Of a stretch of 64,000 bases of DNA, positions 54,884 to 64,000 are shown piece after piece. Numbering within the stretch: the stretch's first letter is position 1; each line of letters begins with the position of its first letter. The notes below the pieces were generated by a model that was given only the letters and a program-made list of their open reading frames with translations, was not told where the DNA came from and made no database searches. Both the position numbers and the translations under genes were made by a program. Source of the stretch: Jaminaea rosea (Eukaryota > Basidiomycota > Exobasidiomycetes > Microstromatales); NCBI RefSeq assembly GCF_003144245.1, contig NW_020289978.1, positions 744,001 to 808,000 on the forward strand, given 5' to 3'.

Positions 54884-55410
54884 CTACGGGAAGGGGCCTA
54901 GTCGATTCTGCCGCGACGCGAGGATGGCAGCGAATACGACGGTGGCGATGAGGGAGAGGTTTGGGATTGTGGAACCTTCGCTTGAGCTGGCGCCCTTGCT
55001 ACGCGCGCAGTCTGCGGCGTCCCTACGTGATGATGCACTTGATTGGGTCGCCTGTTGTAGGGTAGGAACGCAGCTATCGCCATCAGCACGCATTGCCTCG
55101 TGTCACACGCGTGGGAGTACCGACTCTGGTGGATGCATCCGGACCCCAAGACAGGCTTGCAGGAGTTGCAGCTGTTGTCGGTGCACGTCTTCTTGATCTT
55201 GCCCGAGCCAGTTTGGACGATGCTGGCGCAGCCGTTTCCCCCAGTCGGGTGGTTACCCGCCGCGCTCACCGAGATGCCGGAGCAGCCGGTACAGTCGCTG
55301 TTGTAACAGCATCCCCCGACGATGTCGGCGTTGACGTGAAGACCGACCATGACCAGGCCAAGGAGGGCCAGGGCGAGTGCGATGGGCTTGGAAACGAATG
55401 CGTGCTTCAT
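54884..55410 (-). CDS. Small secreted cysteine-rich protein, C-terminus depends on splicing
   Basis: Starts MKHAFVSKPIALALALLGLVM, a clear signal peptide likely cut near NADIVGG. The mature part has a cysteine-rich block: CCYNSDCTGC, NGC, KKTCTDNSCNSCKP, GSGC and HACDTRQC. Unspliced, the frame runs to 54898 (170 residues) with a Pro/Ser-rich tail. A candidate 44-nt intron (GTGCTG donor after DTRQC, CAACAG acceptor before GCGACC) switches to a tail with one more Cys and a hydrophobic end (NLSLIATVVFAAIL) resembling a GPI-anchor or membrane segment, with stop at about 54884. Twelve cysteines would then be present. Function unknown; effector-like or wall-associated roles are possible. Confidence 0.6.
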
Positions 55411-55938
55411 GGTGAGCGTGCTGAAATCTACCTGGGCTCAGTGAAACGTTGGTGTGAGTGAAAAGAGGCAGAGAAGCGGGCGAGCGGGGCCTATTATTGT
55501 ACCTGCCACGCTGCCCCTGACCCTCGCCCTCTCTCGCAGGAGTGAAGTCGTAGAAGCACCGCCGGATCCCCCGGTACTTGCCTTCACGCCATCGCTAGCG
55601 GTTCTGCTTATACCATTCACAGCAGGCTCGAGCTCCACGGGCGCATGACGATAACATCGTCTACGTATGTGGTACCGAGCCGCTTCGTTCGCCTGGCCGC
55701 GGGAGCCGTCCTGAGCATGCATCACACCGGTAAACTGGCGAGAGATCTGACTGTGATCTTGTCGTTCGTGTAGCCTGGCACAAAAATTGAATGCATTGAG
55801 TCGGACCTATCGCAGCGACATGGAGGTGCTTGATTGATTCGCTAAGCCGTGCTGTGAAAGAATCGCGCCGCAGTCGTCGCGTTCCTCCGGCGAACCTGTG
55901 CCATAATCACCGCATCCTCAAAGCTTCAACGACATCTG
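55411..55938. other. Spacer between secreted protein gene and glyoxalase I
   Basis: About 530 bp with no supported gene. It presumably contains the promoter of the secreted-protein gene on the left and the 3' end of glyoxalase I on the right. Confidence 0.35.
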
Positions 55939-56853
55939 TCACTCAGTCGAGATAATCTCGACCCAATAACGGTCAGGGTCGTAGGCAAACGCCTGAAGGA
56001 AGATGGCAGTCAGCATACATTCCTTTGCGAAGATGCTGTCATCCGGGCGCAGCTTACTCACGATCTTCCTCATCTTTCCATCCTGCGGCCTCTTCTTGAA
56101 CTCCACTCCAAGCTTCTCGAGCCTGTCGCAAGCCTCCTGAAGGTTGGGCACGCTGATGCAGGTGTGGCCGAAGCCCTGAGGCTCGTCATTACCATTGTGG
56201 TAAGAGAAGTCGCTCTGTTTCTCGGTTCCCTTGTTCCAGGTCAGCTCAAGGATTCCCTCGCGATGAGCGCGGCTCTGAGCATTTGCGCTGGGGCTGTCCG
56301 GGAAGGCGAGGAAGAAGAGCTTGAAGTCATCGGCGTCGTGCTCGTCGATGAGGTCCATGCCGAGGACTGGGAAGGAGCAGACAGGTGGAGGAGGGAGAGG
56401 AGAAACGATGAAAGGGAGCGACAAGGTGGTTGCGAGCATGAACCTGTCAGCATTCAAAGCGCTGAGATCAGGATTGGAAAGGGGCGACTCACTGTCACGG
56501 TAGAACTTGAGCGACTTCTCGGGATCCTTGACACGCTGCGATGGCGAAGAAGTACAACAGTCAGCATACAAGCACGATGCGTGCACTGCCCTGACATTAA
56601 AACTACCCACGATCATGGTGTGGTTAAGCCTGTAGCCCTTGGTCTCTGCGCGAGTAGAGTAGAGGCGTTGCAAAGTGGGCGCCAAGGATGGAGAAGACTG
56701 AGGTGAGGATCTCGTATTACAGCAGGCGGTAGGCAAAGCCGTCGGGCGAGGCGATGCTGCGAAGCTTCGACTGGCCGAAGCGCCCAGCATTGTCCAAGCT
56801 CCTCTTCGCCCGCCTGCGCTTGCTATAGATCTCAACGCACCTGCGGGTGCCAT
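55939..56853 (-). CDS. GLO1: Lactoylglutathione lyase (glyoxalase I)
   Basis: Converts the methylglyoxal-glutathione hemithioacetal to S-D-lactoylglutathione. Minus-strand exons 56853..56611, 56535..56493, 56366..56062 and 55992..55939 give 214 residues. After splicing: NHTMIRVKDPEKSLKFYRD (metal His of the first half, residue about 77), DFKLFFLAFPD, ILELTWNKGTE (metal Glu), GFGHTCISVPNL (metal His), and FAYDPDRYWVEII (metal Glu). This is a complete single-unit glyoxalase I. The N-terminal 70 residues are basic and Ser/Ala-rich and look like a mitochondrial targeting extension. The start ATG at 56853 is preceded by an open frame with no other ATG. Confidence 0.9.
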   Translation of the reverse strand: MAPAGALRSIASAGGRRGAWTMLGASASRSFAASPRPTALPTACCNTRSSPQSSPSLAPTLQRLYSTRAETKGYRLNHTMIVGSFNVRAVHASCLYADCCTSSPSQRVKDPEKSLKFYRDSESPLSNPDLSALNADRFMLATTLSLPFIVSPLPPPPVCSFPVLGMDLIDEHDADDFKLFFLAFPDSPSANAQSRAHREGILELTWNKGTEKQSDFSYHNGNDEPQGFGHTCISVPNLQEACDRLEKLGVEFKKRPQDGKMRKIVSKLRPDDSIFAKECMLTAIFLQAFAYDPDRYWVEIISTE

Positions 56854-57610
56854 TCTTGCTGAGTTTTTCTGTGGGTTGTTGTTGTTCGTAACGAGACGAA
56901 GATTGAATTGATCAGCGCGGCTTCTTGTATCCCAGATGGCCGCGGGCAAATCTACTCCAGGGTAGGTGGAGGTCGAGCGAGCGACTTGGCTGTCGCACGA
57001 CTGCAGGACGCACAGAGGAGCCGCCGGCGTTCGGACCGCGGAGCGTTCCAGGAGTCAGCAGGACAACCTGATGACACTCTGTGAGAACAGAAGTGGAGCT
57101 CAGGTGGGCCATCATCTCATCGGCAAGGAGCGCCCCTCAGGGCCCAACTGACGGGAGGTGACCTCAGTCTTTAGCGCGCGCTCTCAGCTTCGCACGCCGT
57201 CCCTTCTACATCAGCTCTTGTGCCTGGCGCGATTCTCTCACGGCCGAGAGTCTGCAGACCTTGGTCCTTGTCTTTGCCCGTCTCTACGAATCCACAGAAA
57301 TGTACTACGCTCATGGCTCGCGGCGACCTTCGATGCAACGTGGAAGTGATGCTTGCCTTGATCAACCACGCCGGCGTAGCGTGGCGTCGGGCCTAGCCGA
57401 GCGGTGACGTTCTTCCTCGATTGCCGTCCGTAGCGAGTGCCCCGTGGGGTTGAGAGGCGCTTTCACAAAGCAGCCTCGACGCAGTGCGCTCACGGACCAC
57501 ACAGAACAGCGGAACAAGCCCAAAGGTTGGCGCAGTTGAAATCAGACTTCTGTCCACCTTCCTTCCTCTCTTCCTTCTACATTACAATCCAACCTCTCAA
57601 TCACTCAACC
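56854..57610. other. Divergent spacer between glyoxalase I and the START-like gene
   Basis: About 760 bp with no supported gene. The promoters of both flanking genes must lie here. The last 50 bp before 57611 is a pyrimidine-rich leader. Confidence 0.4.
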
Positions 57611-58764
57611 ATGTCGCTCACTATCCCCACCAGCCCCGCCACCGCTGACGGGCAGTACCAGTCTCGCCCTGCCGAGTACACGGCTGCTGTCGAGAAGGCT
57701 TTGGCCATGTTCAAGGAGCACATGGCCGAGGAGTCGGCGTGGGAGGATCTGCCCGAGAAGGAGGACGTTAAGCTCGCTCGCAAGGCTACCAGCGATGATC
57801 CCTACGACATCCCGCTCGTCAAGGGCGTCACGACCGTTGAGAATGCTACGCCGTCTGAGGTCTTGGCTACCATTCAGCTCCCAGGTCTACGAAAGAAATG
57901 GTGAGTAAGCGCGATACTGCGATGAAGCATCGGCTTCTCCGACAATCGATATTCAACGTCTTCTTCGTCCGCGCACTACAGGGACTCCCGCTTCGACGAA
58001 GGCCACGCCATCTCGCGCTACTCTCCTAACTCGTACGAATTCTACTCGGTCATGAAGTCGCCCTCGTACTTCATCTGGGCGCGCGACATTGTTGGCGTGC
58101 AGGAGAACTTCTACCACAACGGAGGCGATGAGATCATCGTCATCCAGACGTCCGTCGACGACGAGGACAACCTGCCTGACGCGGGCTCCTACCAGAAGAG
58201 CAGGACGCGCGCTACGGTCGACGTTTCAGGATGGAGGATCACCAAGAAGGGCAGCGACGTCGAGCTCACGTACGTAGTCAAGGTGCACCTCAATGGCTCC
58301 ATCCCTACGAGCGTGGTCAGCATGATCGCCACAGAGACGCCTATGTGCTGCGGAAAGGTGCGAGACGTCCACTACACCGTCGGCTTCCACCCTTACGAGC
58401 TCAACACGAGCAACGGCGGGACCATGGACAGCAAGACGGTCAACATTACGCAGAGCTTTGACAGCGACAATGATGTCAACGAATGGAGGAGCTCCTACAC
58501 CGGTGTGCAGGCTGACAGCTTCCAGATTGCGTACGATGGTAAGAGGATGTACAGTGGCGGTTGCAAGGTTGAGGTTGAGGGCGAGGCGGCAGGTGACGTG
58601 GAGACCAAGGTTGATGAGGAAAAGCACATCATCAATGTCGAGGTCAAGGAGGGAGCAAAGGGAAAGCAGTTCGAGATGTGAGTAAAAGTGGAACCAGCCG
58701 GGATAAGACCCAACGCTAACCGTTCGCTTTCTCCCTCGCCCGCAGCACCGTATCCCCCAAGTAG
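57611..58764 (+). CDS. START-like lipid-binding domain protein
   Basis: START domains bind sterols, phospholipids or ceramides in a hydrophobic cavity. Exons 57611..57900, 57982..58677 and 58746..58764 give 334 residues. An N-terminal helical part (AAVEKALAMFKEHM) precedes the START fold: a landmark LRKKWDSRFDEGH at about 92-105, then VMKSPSYFIWARDIV, VIQTSVDDEDNLPD, RATVDVSGWRI and ELTYVVKVHLNGSIPTSVVS. The last exon is only 19 nt and codes ITVSPK after the split Ile. It has no signal peptide or membrane anchor. The ligand is unknown. Confidence 0.82.
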
Positions 58765-58863
58765 GCTCTCAATGACGCAGACGCACAGATATCCACTCCT
58801 GCCTCGACATGTTGCTCGCTCGTGCCGTGATCTGGAATGTATTAATGATCTTCTCTTGCTGCG

Positions 58864-61404
58864 CTACTTCTCTCTCATCCACCCCGCCTCGCCCTCGATC
58901 TCGAACGGGATCCACGCCCCGCTTCCCGGGTGAATCCTCTGCACATACCGAGAATGCCCATCCCGAAACATAAGCACCCGCTGCGCCGCTTCGCCCAGTA
59001 TGCCAGGCCCTCTACCACCATCCCTCGTCGTGCCCTGCCCCTCTATACTCTCCACACTTTCCTCCCCCTCAGCATGACTTACCCCATTCCACCCACTCAG
59101 CGATGCCCCGATCGCGTCCACCTGCGGAACCATCCAAGCGATACTTCCTGGGGTCTTGCTATTTCCCAACTCCCCTTGCGGCGTGAACATCTTCAATGTC
59201 ATCTGATTCGTGACCACCAGTCTCGCGTGTGGGTTGATGCGGGCTAAATTGCCCGGAAGTTCGGCAATAGCGCTGACAAAGTGTCGCGGGAGGGAACGCT
59301 GACTTGCTGGTCCGGGAGGGATTCGGAGTGGGGAGGAGAGGGAATCGATCAGGATGGTGCTGAGGGTATGGAGAGGGGGAAGAGGTCCGGGAAGGGTGGG
59401 GGTGGTGGTGTTGCTTGTGCGGGGTGGTGGTGTGGAAAGGAGGTAGAGGATGGCCATCAGCTCGGGAAGAGAGGTCGACTTGACGAGGTAGATGCCATCA
59501 AGGCAGGATGCTGCGAGGTCGCCGAGCGATTGCGAATAGCTGGCCTCTCCTTCGCTTCGGGCTACTTCGGACAAGCGCTCAGCCACCTGTCCATCTACCG
59601 CAGTCTCAATCGCCTCCTCCGTGAGCGAACCTTCCGTGTCGATGATCAGGACCTGATCGCAGTCCTCAGCTGGCGCATCGGCCTGGCTTGTTGACTCTCC
59701 TCCACTGCCTTCTTCTATTCGCTGCAGCAACGCATCCACGCGGCATCTCGCTGCGATCTGCACGACCAGCTTGCTCTTGCCTACTGACGTGGGCCCAATG
59801 ATCTCAAGCGCGCCCTGAGGCGGCAAGCCAGGTAGTTCGCCTCCGCGTGCCAATGCAGCGTCGAGGCTTGGTAAGCTGGTGAGCAGCGGTGGTGGTGGTG
59901 CCCGCGGCGGGGATGGAGGCGGGGGCTCGACCTCCTGAAAAGGGCTCGGTGACTTTACAGTAAGAGGCGGGGGTGGCGGTGAAGCAGTCCGCGACATCTC
60001 TGCTGCGGACATGCTTTCGTCCTCTTCATTCTCTGCAACGAGTGATGCCAGCGGTGGAGGACGCGGCATCGGCTTAAGCTCGATGTTTGGGCTACGCCGA
60101 TTGAAGAGGGAAGAGAGCGACCCAAGAGTGTGCAGGGATGTTGCTGTAGCAGATGTTGAAATCCGGTCCTGGTCGTTGCCTGGGTGTACCGGGCCGAACC
60201 TGTGCGCCATCAGCTGCGTCGCTGGCAGAAAGGTTGGTGCAACGGCGTCGTCAACTTGCTGGTCGTCGACGAGCGCAATGCTGTCGCTCTCGCTTTCGGT
60301 AGTCTGAAGCGATTCTTCCAACACGCTGGAACGCACCATCGATGAGCCTTGCTTCTGTTGGCTGGGTAGAGAACTTGCTGGACTTTTGCTGACCGACTGA
60401 CCGGGGGCCTGACTGAGGATCTTACGCACCTCGCCCTCTGGCTCCGAGTCCGACGGCTCCGCATCGAACCACTCGCTCTCTGGTATCGCTGGCTTTGCCG
60501 CTCCGCTCGTAGCCAGATGATCAGCCCTCTCATTGCCGTAGTGGCCCGCATGCCCTTTGACGTACTCCAGCTTTGGGCGTGGCTTCCTCTTCCTCATTTC
60601 CCTCTCCAACAAGCGGATCAAGTCGCGATTCTGCACATCCTCGCCATTCGACCGTTTCCACCCTTTCTTTCTCCAGCCTGCTTGCCAAGACGTGATGCAT
60701 GAGATGGAGTACTGCGAGTCGGTCCTGATCACCACCTGGCAGTCTAGCGGCGCAAGCTGAAGAGCGCGTACGATGGCCATGAGCTCGCCGCGATTGTTCG
60801 TTTGTACCGAGCCTGGTAAGCGGCGACTTTCATTCAGCTCGCTGAGTGGTTGGCCCTCGTCTGCGAACCACACGCCCCAACCTGCTCGTGCGCCCGATTG
60901 GCCGTTGCCTGTCGCAGCACCATCACAGTAGATGGTGACAACGTTCGGGAGCGAGAGGGCACTACTTGAGCCATTGGCAGAGGAACCTGAAGTAGCGCCA
61001 TTAGTATGCCGCGCCTTGTTGCTTGATGATAAGTCGCTGGCCCCGTCATCCTCGGGGGCTGAACGCTTCTTCGGGAGGATGGCATCGCCGGCGGCGCCGC
61101 TGCCTCCCGCGTGGTGCTGAGCCACGAACTGTTGGGCTGCCTCTTCGGTGGGGAACTTCTTGTAGACAGCGCCCGAATAGCCATTGACTTGAGCTTGGCA
61201 TTCAGGCCATGTCCGGTAGATACCGGCCTGCCTGCCTCGAGCAACGGCAAAGTAGGCGGCGGCGCGAGGCATGCTAATGGGTAGCCAGACGTGGGGTGAG
61301 CGTTGAATGCGAGGGCGTGAGGGCGCAACGAAAAGAGAGGCAGACGATCTTCCGAAGCTGGATTTGACTGTAGCGTTGAAGAGACGTTGTACGAGTCGGG
61401 TCAT
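58864..61404 (-). CDS. RNase H1 fused to a Rad51-paralogue-like RecA ATPase
   Basis: One uninterrupted 846-residue frame from the ATG at 61404. Residues 1-44 (MTRLVQRLFNATVKSSFG) look like a mitochondrial presequence; a second ATG at 61272 (MPRAAAYFAVARGRQ) would give a nuclear form, as in animal RNase H1. Residues about 50-95 are the RNA/DNA-hybrid-binding domain (GIYRTWPECQAQVNGYSGAV). Residues about 153-300 are RNase H with the catalytic D-E-D-D in CDGAATG, NNRGELMAI, RTDSQYS and GNERADHLA. After a 200-residue Pro/Ser linker comes a RecA-like core (about 520-840): Walker A GPTSVGKSK, IIDTEGSL, Walker B STILIDSLSS and VVTNQMT. This resembles Rad51 paralogues. It is divergent from the DEAD-box gene. 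Confidence 0.87.
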   Translation of the reverse strand: MTRLVQRLFNATVKSSFGRSSASLFVAPSRPRIQRSPHVWLPISMPRAAAYFAVARGRQAGIYRTWPECQAQVNGYSGAVYKKFPTEEAAQQFVAQHHAGGSGAAGDAILPKKRSAPEDDGASDLSSSNKARHTNGATSGSSANGSSSALSLPNVVTIYCDGAATGNGQSGARAGWGVWFADEGQPLSELNESRRLPGSVQTNNRGELMAIVRALQLAPLDCQVVIRTDSQYSISCITSWQAGWRKKGWKRSNGEDVQNRDLIRLLEREMRKRKPRPKLEYVKGHAGHYGNERADHLATSGAAKPAIPESEWFDAEPSDSEPEGEVRKILSQAPGQSVSKSPASSLPSQQKQGSSMVRSSVLEESLQTTESESDSIALVDDQQVDDAVAPTFLPATQLMAHRFGPVHPGNDQDRISTSATATSLHTLGSLSSLFNRRSPNIELKPMPRPPPLASLVAENEEDESMSAAEMSRTASPPPPPLTVKSPSPFQEVEPPPPSPPRAPPPPLLTSLPSLDAALARGGELPGLPPQGALEIIGPTSVGKSKLVVQIAARCRVDALLQRIEEGSGGESTSQADAPAEDCDQVLIIDTEGSLTEEAIETAVDGQVAERLSEVARSEGEASYSQSLGDLAASCLDGIYLVKSTSLPELMAILYLLSTPPPRTSNTTTPTLPGPLPPLHTLSTILIDSLSSPLRIPPGPASQRSLPRHFVSAIAELPGNLARINPHARLVVTNQMTLKMFTPQGELGNSKTPGSIAWMVPQVDAIGASLSGWNGVSHAEGEESVESIEGQGTTRDGGRGPGILGEAAQRVLMFRDGHSRYVQRIHPGSGAWIPFEIEGEAGWMREK

Positions 61405-61639
61405 TCGAACTTCGTTGTTCAGGACACCATGATTGCTCGAGCGAGGAGTGAGGAAGAAAGAAGGCGAGCCGCGAATTGATTGATTGGACTCACAACTTGA
61501 TTGCCTGCGCCCGGGCCTCAACTTGGAAGGCCGCTGCAGTCTGGCTCATGCAGGTCCAGAAATCTCTTGCCGCTTTTCCGTCCGCACCTTCTTCGCTCCC
61601 TTCCACAACAACACAATAATTGCACGTCCACCGCTCAGA

Positions 61640-63498
61640 ATGGACATGCCAACAGCTCCTAGAGGCGGCAAGCGCCCGAGTCATGGCGGCGGCAGCAACC
61701 GTGGTCACAAGTTCTCTCGCGGGGGTCGAGGCAGGGCTAGGGGTGGTGGCGCCAACGGCAATGGCATGCACACGGGCGTTCCTCGCCCTCGTCCTACGGA
61801 GACGCCAGAGGACAGCGAGGCTTCGCGTCCAGAGACGCCTTCTGCTGGCGGCTCTTCGCACCTCAGCACTACCCGATTCGACAGCCTCAAAGGCTCCATC
61901 GATGATCGTCTCCTTCGGGCCATCCCTTTCGAGCACATGAGCGTAGTGCAGGCGGCCACCATCTCAGACGCACTCCAAGGCTACGATGTCCTCGCTCAGG
62001 CAAAGACGGGAACTGGCAAAACCGTTGCCTTCCTTCTCCCAGTCATCTCGCGCCTCCTCCAGACTAAGCGCACCTCGGGCCGCATCTACACGCTCATCCT
62101 CTCGCCCACTCGCGAGCTGGCCATGCAGATCGAGAAAGAGGCAAAAATGCTCCTCGCCCATATCCCAGACATCGGCGTTCAATTCACTGTTGGAGGGACT
62201 AACATGAGTGCAGAGGCCAAGAGGCTCTTTGGACAGCGCTGCGATATCCTCGTCGCCACCCCTGGCCGTCTTCTCGACCACATCAACAACTCGAACCTTG
62301 GGGACAAGCTCTCGGACCTTAAGATCTTGGTCCTCGACGAGGCCGACCGCATGCTTGATATGGGCTTCCGCAACGAACTCGAGAAGATCAAGAGCAGGCT
62401 GCCTGACCGCAGGCAGAAGCCTCGCCAATCGCTCCTTTTCTCTGCGACCTATCCCAAGACGTGAGTCGAGACGGGGACGCAGCGAAACCATCTCACTGTA
62501 TGCTGACCCATCTGTCTACTCAACGGAATCATAGTGTCATGGAGGTCGCCGACGTCATGCCCAACCACAAGTTCATCAACACCATCCCTCCTGAGGAGCA
62601 GAACACGCACGAGCACGTCCCTCAAGAGTATGACGTCGTCGAGCAGCAAGACGTCCTGCCCAGCCTCCTGACGCACATCCTCCTCGAGCAGCAGCAGATG
62701 CCTGGACAGGCCAAAATCATGGCCTTCCTTCCCACAGCTCGCGCTACGCAGCTTGCATTTGAGGCCATCACCAAGGTCGACGAGATCCTCAAGAAGCGCA
62801 CTCAAGTGTGGGAGATCCACAGCCGCAAGTCGCAATCCGCCCGCGCAAAGGCGAGCGAGCAGTTCAGGCAGGCAAGCGACGGAATTCTCTTCTCATCGGA
62901 TGTAGCCGCTAGAGGTGTAGACTTTCCCAATGTCAGCCTCGTCATTCAGGCAGGTCTGCCCATGAACAGCGATCAGTACATTCATCGCCTGGGCCGTACG
63001 GCTCGAGCCGGCGCCGCCGGGCGTGGTGTCTTGCTCCTCTCGACTTTTGAGCAGGTCTTCCTCTCTCAGCCGGCGATCAAGGCTCTTCGCCTCGCACCCC
63101 TCGACGCCGCCAAGCGTGCACGCGTTCAAGCCCTGCAACCGTCGAGCCAGCAGAGCATCAATTACGCTCTCACCAAGGTGTCTGACGAGACCAAGGCGCA
63201 GACCTATCAAGCCGCCCTTGGCTACTACAACTCCAGTCTCCGCCTCTTGCGATGGGACAAGCCAACTCTCGTGGCCACAATGAACGACTATGCGTTCAAT
63301 GGGCTCGGCTGGAAGGGGCCGGGTACTCCTCCTCTCCTCGCGCAGACTGTGGGCAAGATGAGCCTCAAGGGCGTCCCTGGGATCAATGTTGTTAGGCAGC
63401 TGCCCGGAAAGGAGGGTGGTGCCCCTTCTCGTGGTGGTGGAGGTGGCGGCCGCGGTGGCGGTCGTGGGGGCCGTGGAGGTGGACGAGGTGGGATGTAG
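61640..63498 (+). CDS. DEAD-box RNA helicase, Mss116-like
   Basis: ATP-dependent RNA chaperone. Exons 61640..62460 and 62535..63498 encode 594 residues. The RG-rich N-terminus precedes the helicase core with all motifs: Q motif VQAATI, motif I AKTGTGKT, Ia PTRELAMQ, GG, Ib TPGRL, II DEAD, III SAT, IV IMAFLPTARAT, V SSDVAARGVDFPNV and VI HRLGRTARAG. The Mss116-type C-terminal extension (INYALTKVSDETKAQ, GYYNSSLRLLRWD) follows, then a glycine/arginine RGG tail. Mss116 relatives splice group I/II introns in mitochondria, but no clear presequence is seen here, so the compartment is uncertain. The start ATG at 61640 is the first in frame after an upstream open leader. Confidence 0.92.
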
Positions 63499-63937
63499 AC
63501 GCGTCTGCGATTGCAGAATAACTAGACAAGGGCACTCGCTACACCTACACTTCATAGACGTTCTTTCTTTCTTGATAGTGTCGTGCTATTTCAGAAATAC
63601 CCTCATTTCAGACCACTTCTACTGCTCTTCATTCGCGACCGCGTAGCTGGCTGACGAGAAGACGCAGCCAGGAAGCGTTGGGTGGTGGTGGAGGACGACG
63701 CGGCCTGAGCGCAGCGAGCGTCTCGACGCCTCATCTTTGCGGCGGGCCGCCCTCTGCTTCCGCTCCTTGTTCCTTTGTCACCCCTTCGTCCAATCAAGTG
63801 CCCTTAACTGGCGCACCAACCAGTACCTTGGCCAGCTGATTTTTTAATCTGACCATCACCGTCACCTCATCTCCTCGCACATCCCCCTCCCCTCCCCTTC
63901 TCTCCCTACTGACTCGTAGCATTCTCTCACCAGCATC
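63499..63937. other. Spacer between the helicase gene and the right-edge gene
   Basis: About 440 bp with no supported gene; a C/T-rich stretch near 63865-63905 probably belongs to the promoter or leader of the next gene. Confidence 0.35.
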
Positions 63938-64000
63938 ATGTCGGCACCCTCTGGTTCCACCGTACGAGAGCAAGCAGTCGACTTCTTCTTGACCTCGTCG
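63938..64000 (+). CDS. First codons of a gene running off the right edge
   Basis: An ATG at 63938 opens 21 codons to the window end: MSAPSGSTVREQAVDFFLTS. The preceding 40 bp is a CT-rich leader. The peptide vaguely resembles the N-terminal helix of Pex14-type peroxins (REQAVDFF), but it is too short to name. Confidence 0.45.
   Translation, partial: MSAPSGSTVREQAVDFFLTSS

Overview
The window looks like the nuclear genome of a basidiomycete fungus, most probably a smut-lineage yeast or relative (Ustilaginomycotina, perhaps an exobasidiomycete-type species). The evidence is the gene set: lysine synthesis by the alpha-aminoadipate route, a single-chain pentafunctional AROM protein, Rheb, lipin, an HVA1/TUDOR-type small protein and a Tad/L1-like LINE remnant. 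The DNA is GC-rich, and genes have zero to four introns, mostly 60-90 nt with GTGAGT-like donors. The exact species cannot be told from the sequence.

The left three quarters (1-49 kb) is compact housekeeping DNA. Genes mostly alternate strands in head-to-head and tail-to-tail pairs with 70-300 bp spacers. In order: a partial membrane-anchored ORF, LYS12, mitochondrial bL19, the CCR4-NOT subunit NOT3/5, an unknown gene, HBS1, riboflavin kinase, BET4, two low-complexity unknowns around an empty 1.75 kb, Rheb, L-2-hydroxyglutarate dehydrogenase, a JJJ1-like co-chaperone with a ChaC enzyme domain built in, Gemin2, a DNA transposon, ARO1, a PIG-X/PBN1-like protein, SNF7, an Inn1/Fic1-like C2 protein, lipin and a divergent aquaporin. 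Several of these serve mRNA quality control and translation (NOT3/5, HBS1, bL19, JJJ1, Gemin2). Others serve membrane traffic (BET4, SNF7, lipin).

From about 49.2 to 55.9 kb the DNA is an accessory, gene-poor patch. It holds a doubtful ORF, a decayed HVA1-like copy, a degenerate LINE reverse-transcriptase fragment, an intact HVA1-like gene and a small secreted cysteine-rich protein. From 55.9 kb dense housekeeping DNA returns: glyoxalase I, a START-like lipid-binding protein, an RNase H1 fused in one reading frame to a Rad51-paralogue-like ATPase, an Mss116-type DEAD-box helicase, and the first codons of a gene running off the right edge.

The most unusual items are the in-frame ChaC insertion in the JJJ1-like protein, the RNase H1/RecA-like fusion with a likely dual mitochondrial/nuclear start, the 3.56 kb transposon with a second convergent gene sitting in the Gemin2-ARO1 promoter interval, and the HVA1 pair flanking a mutated LINE.
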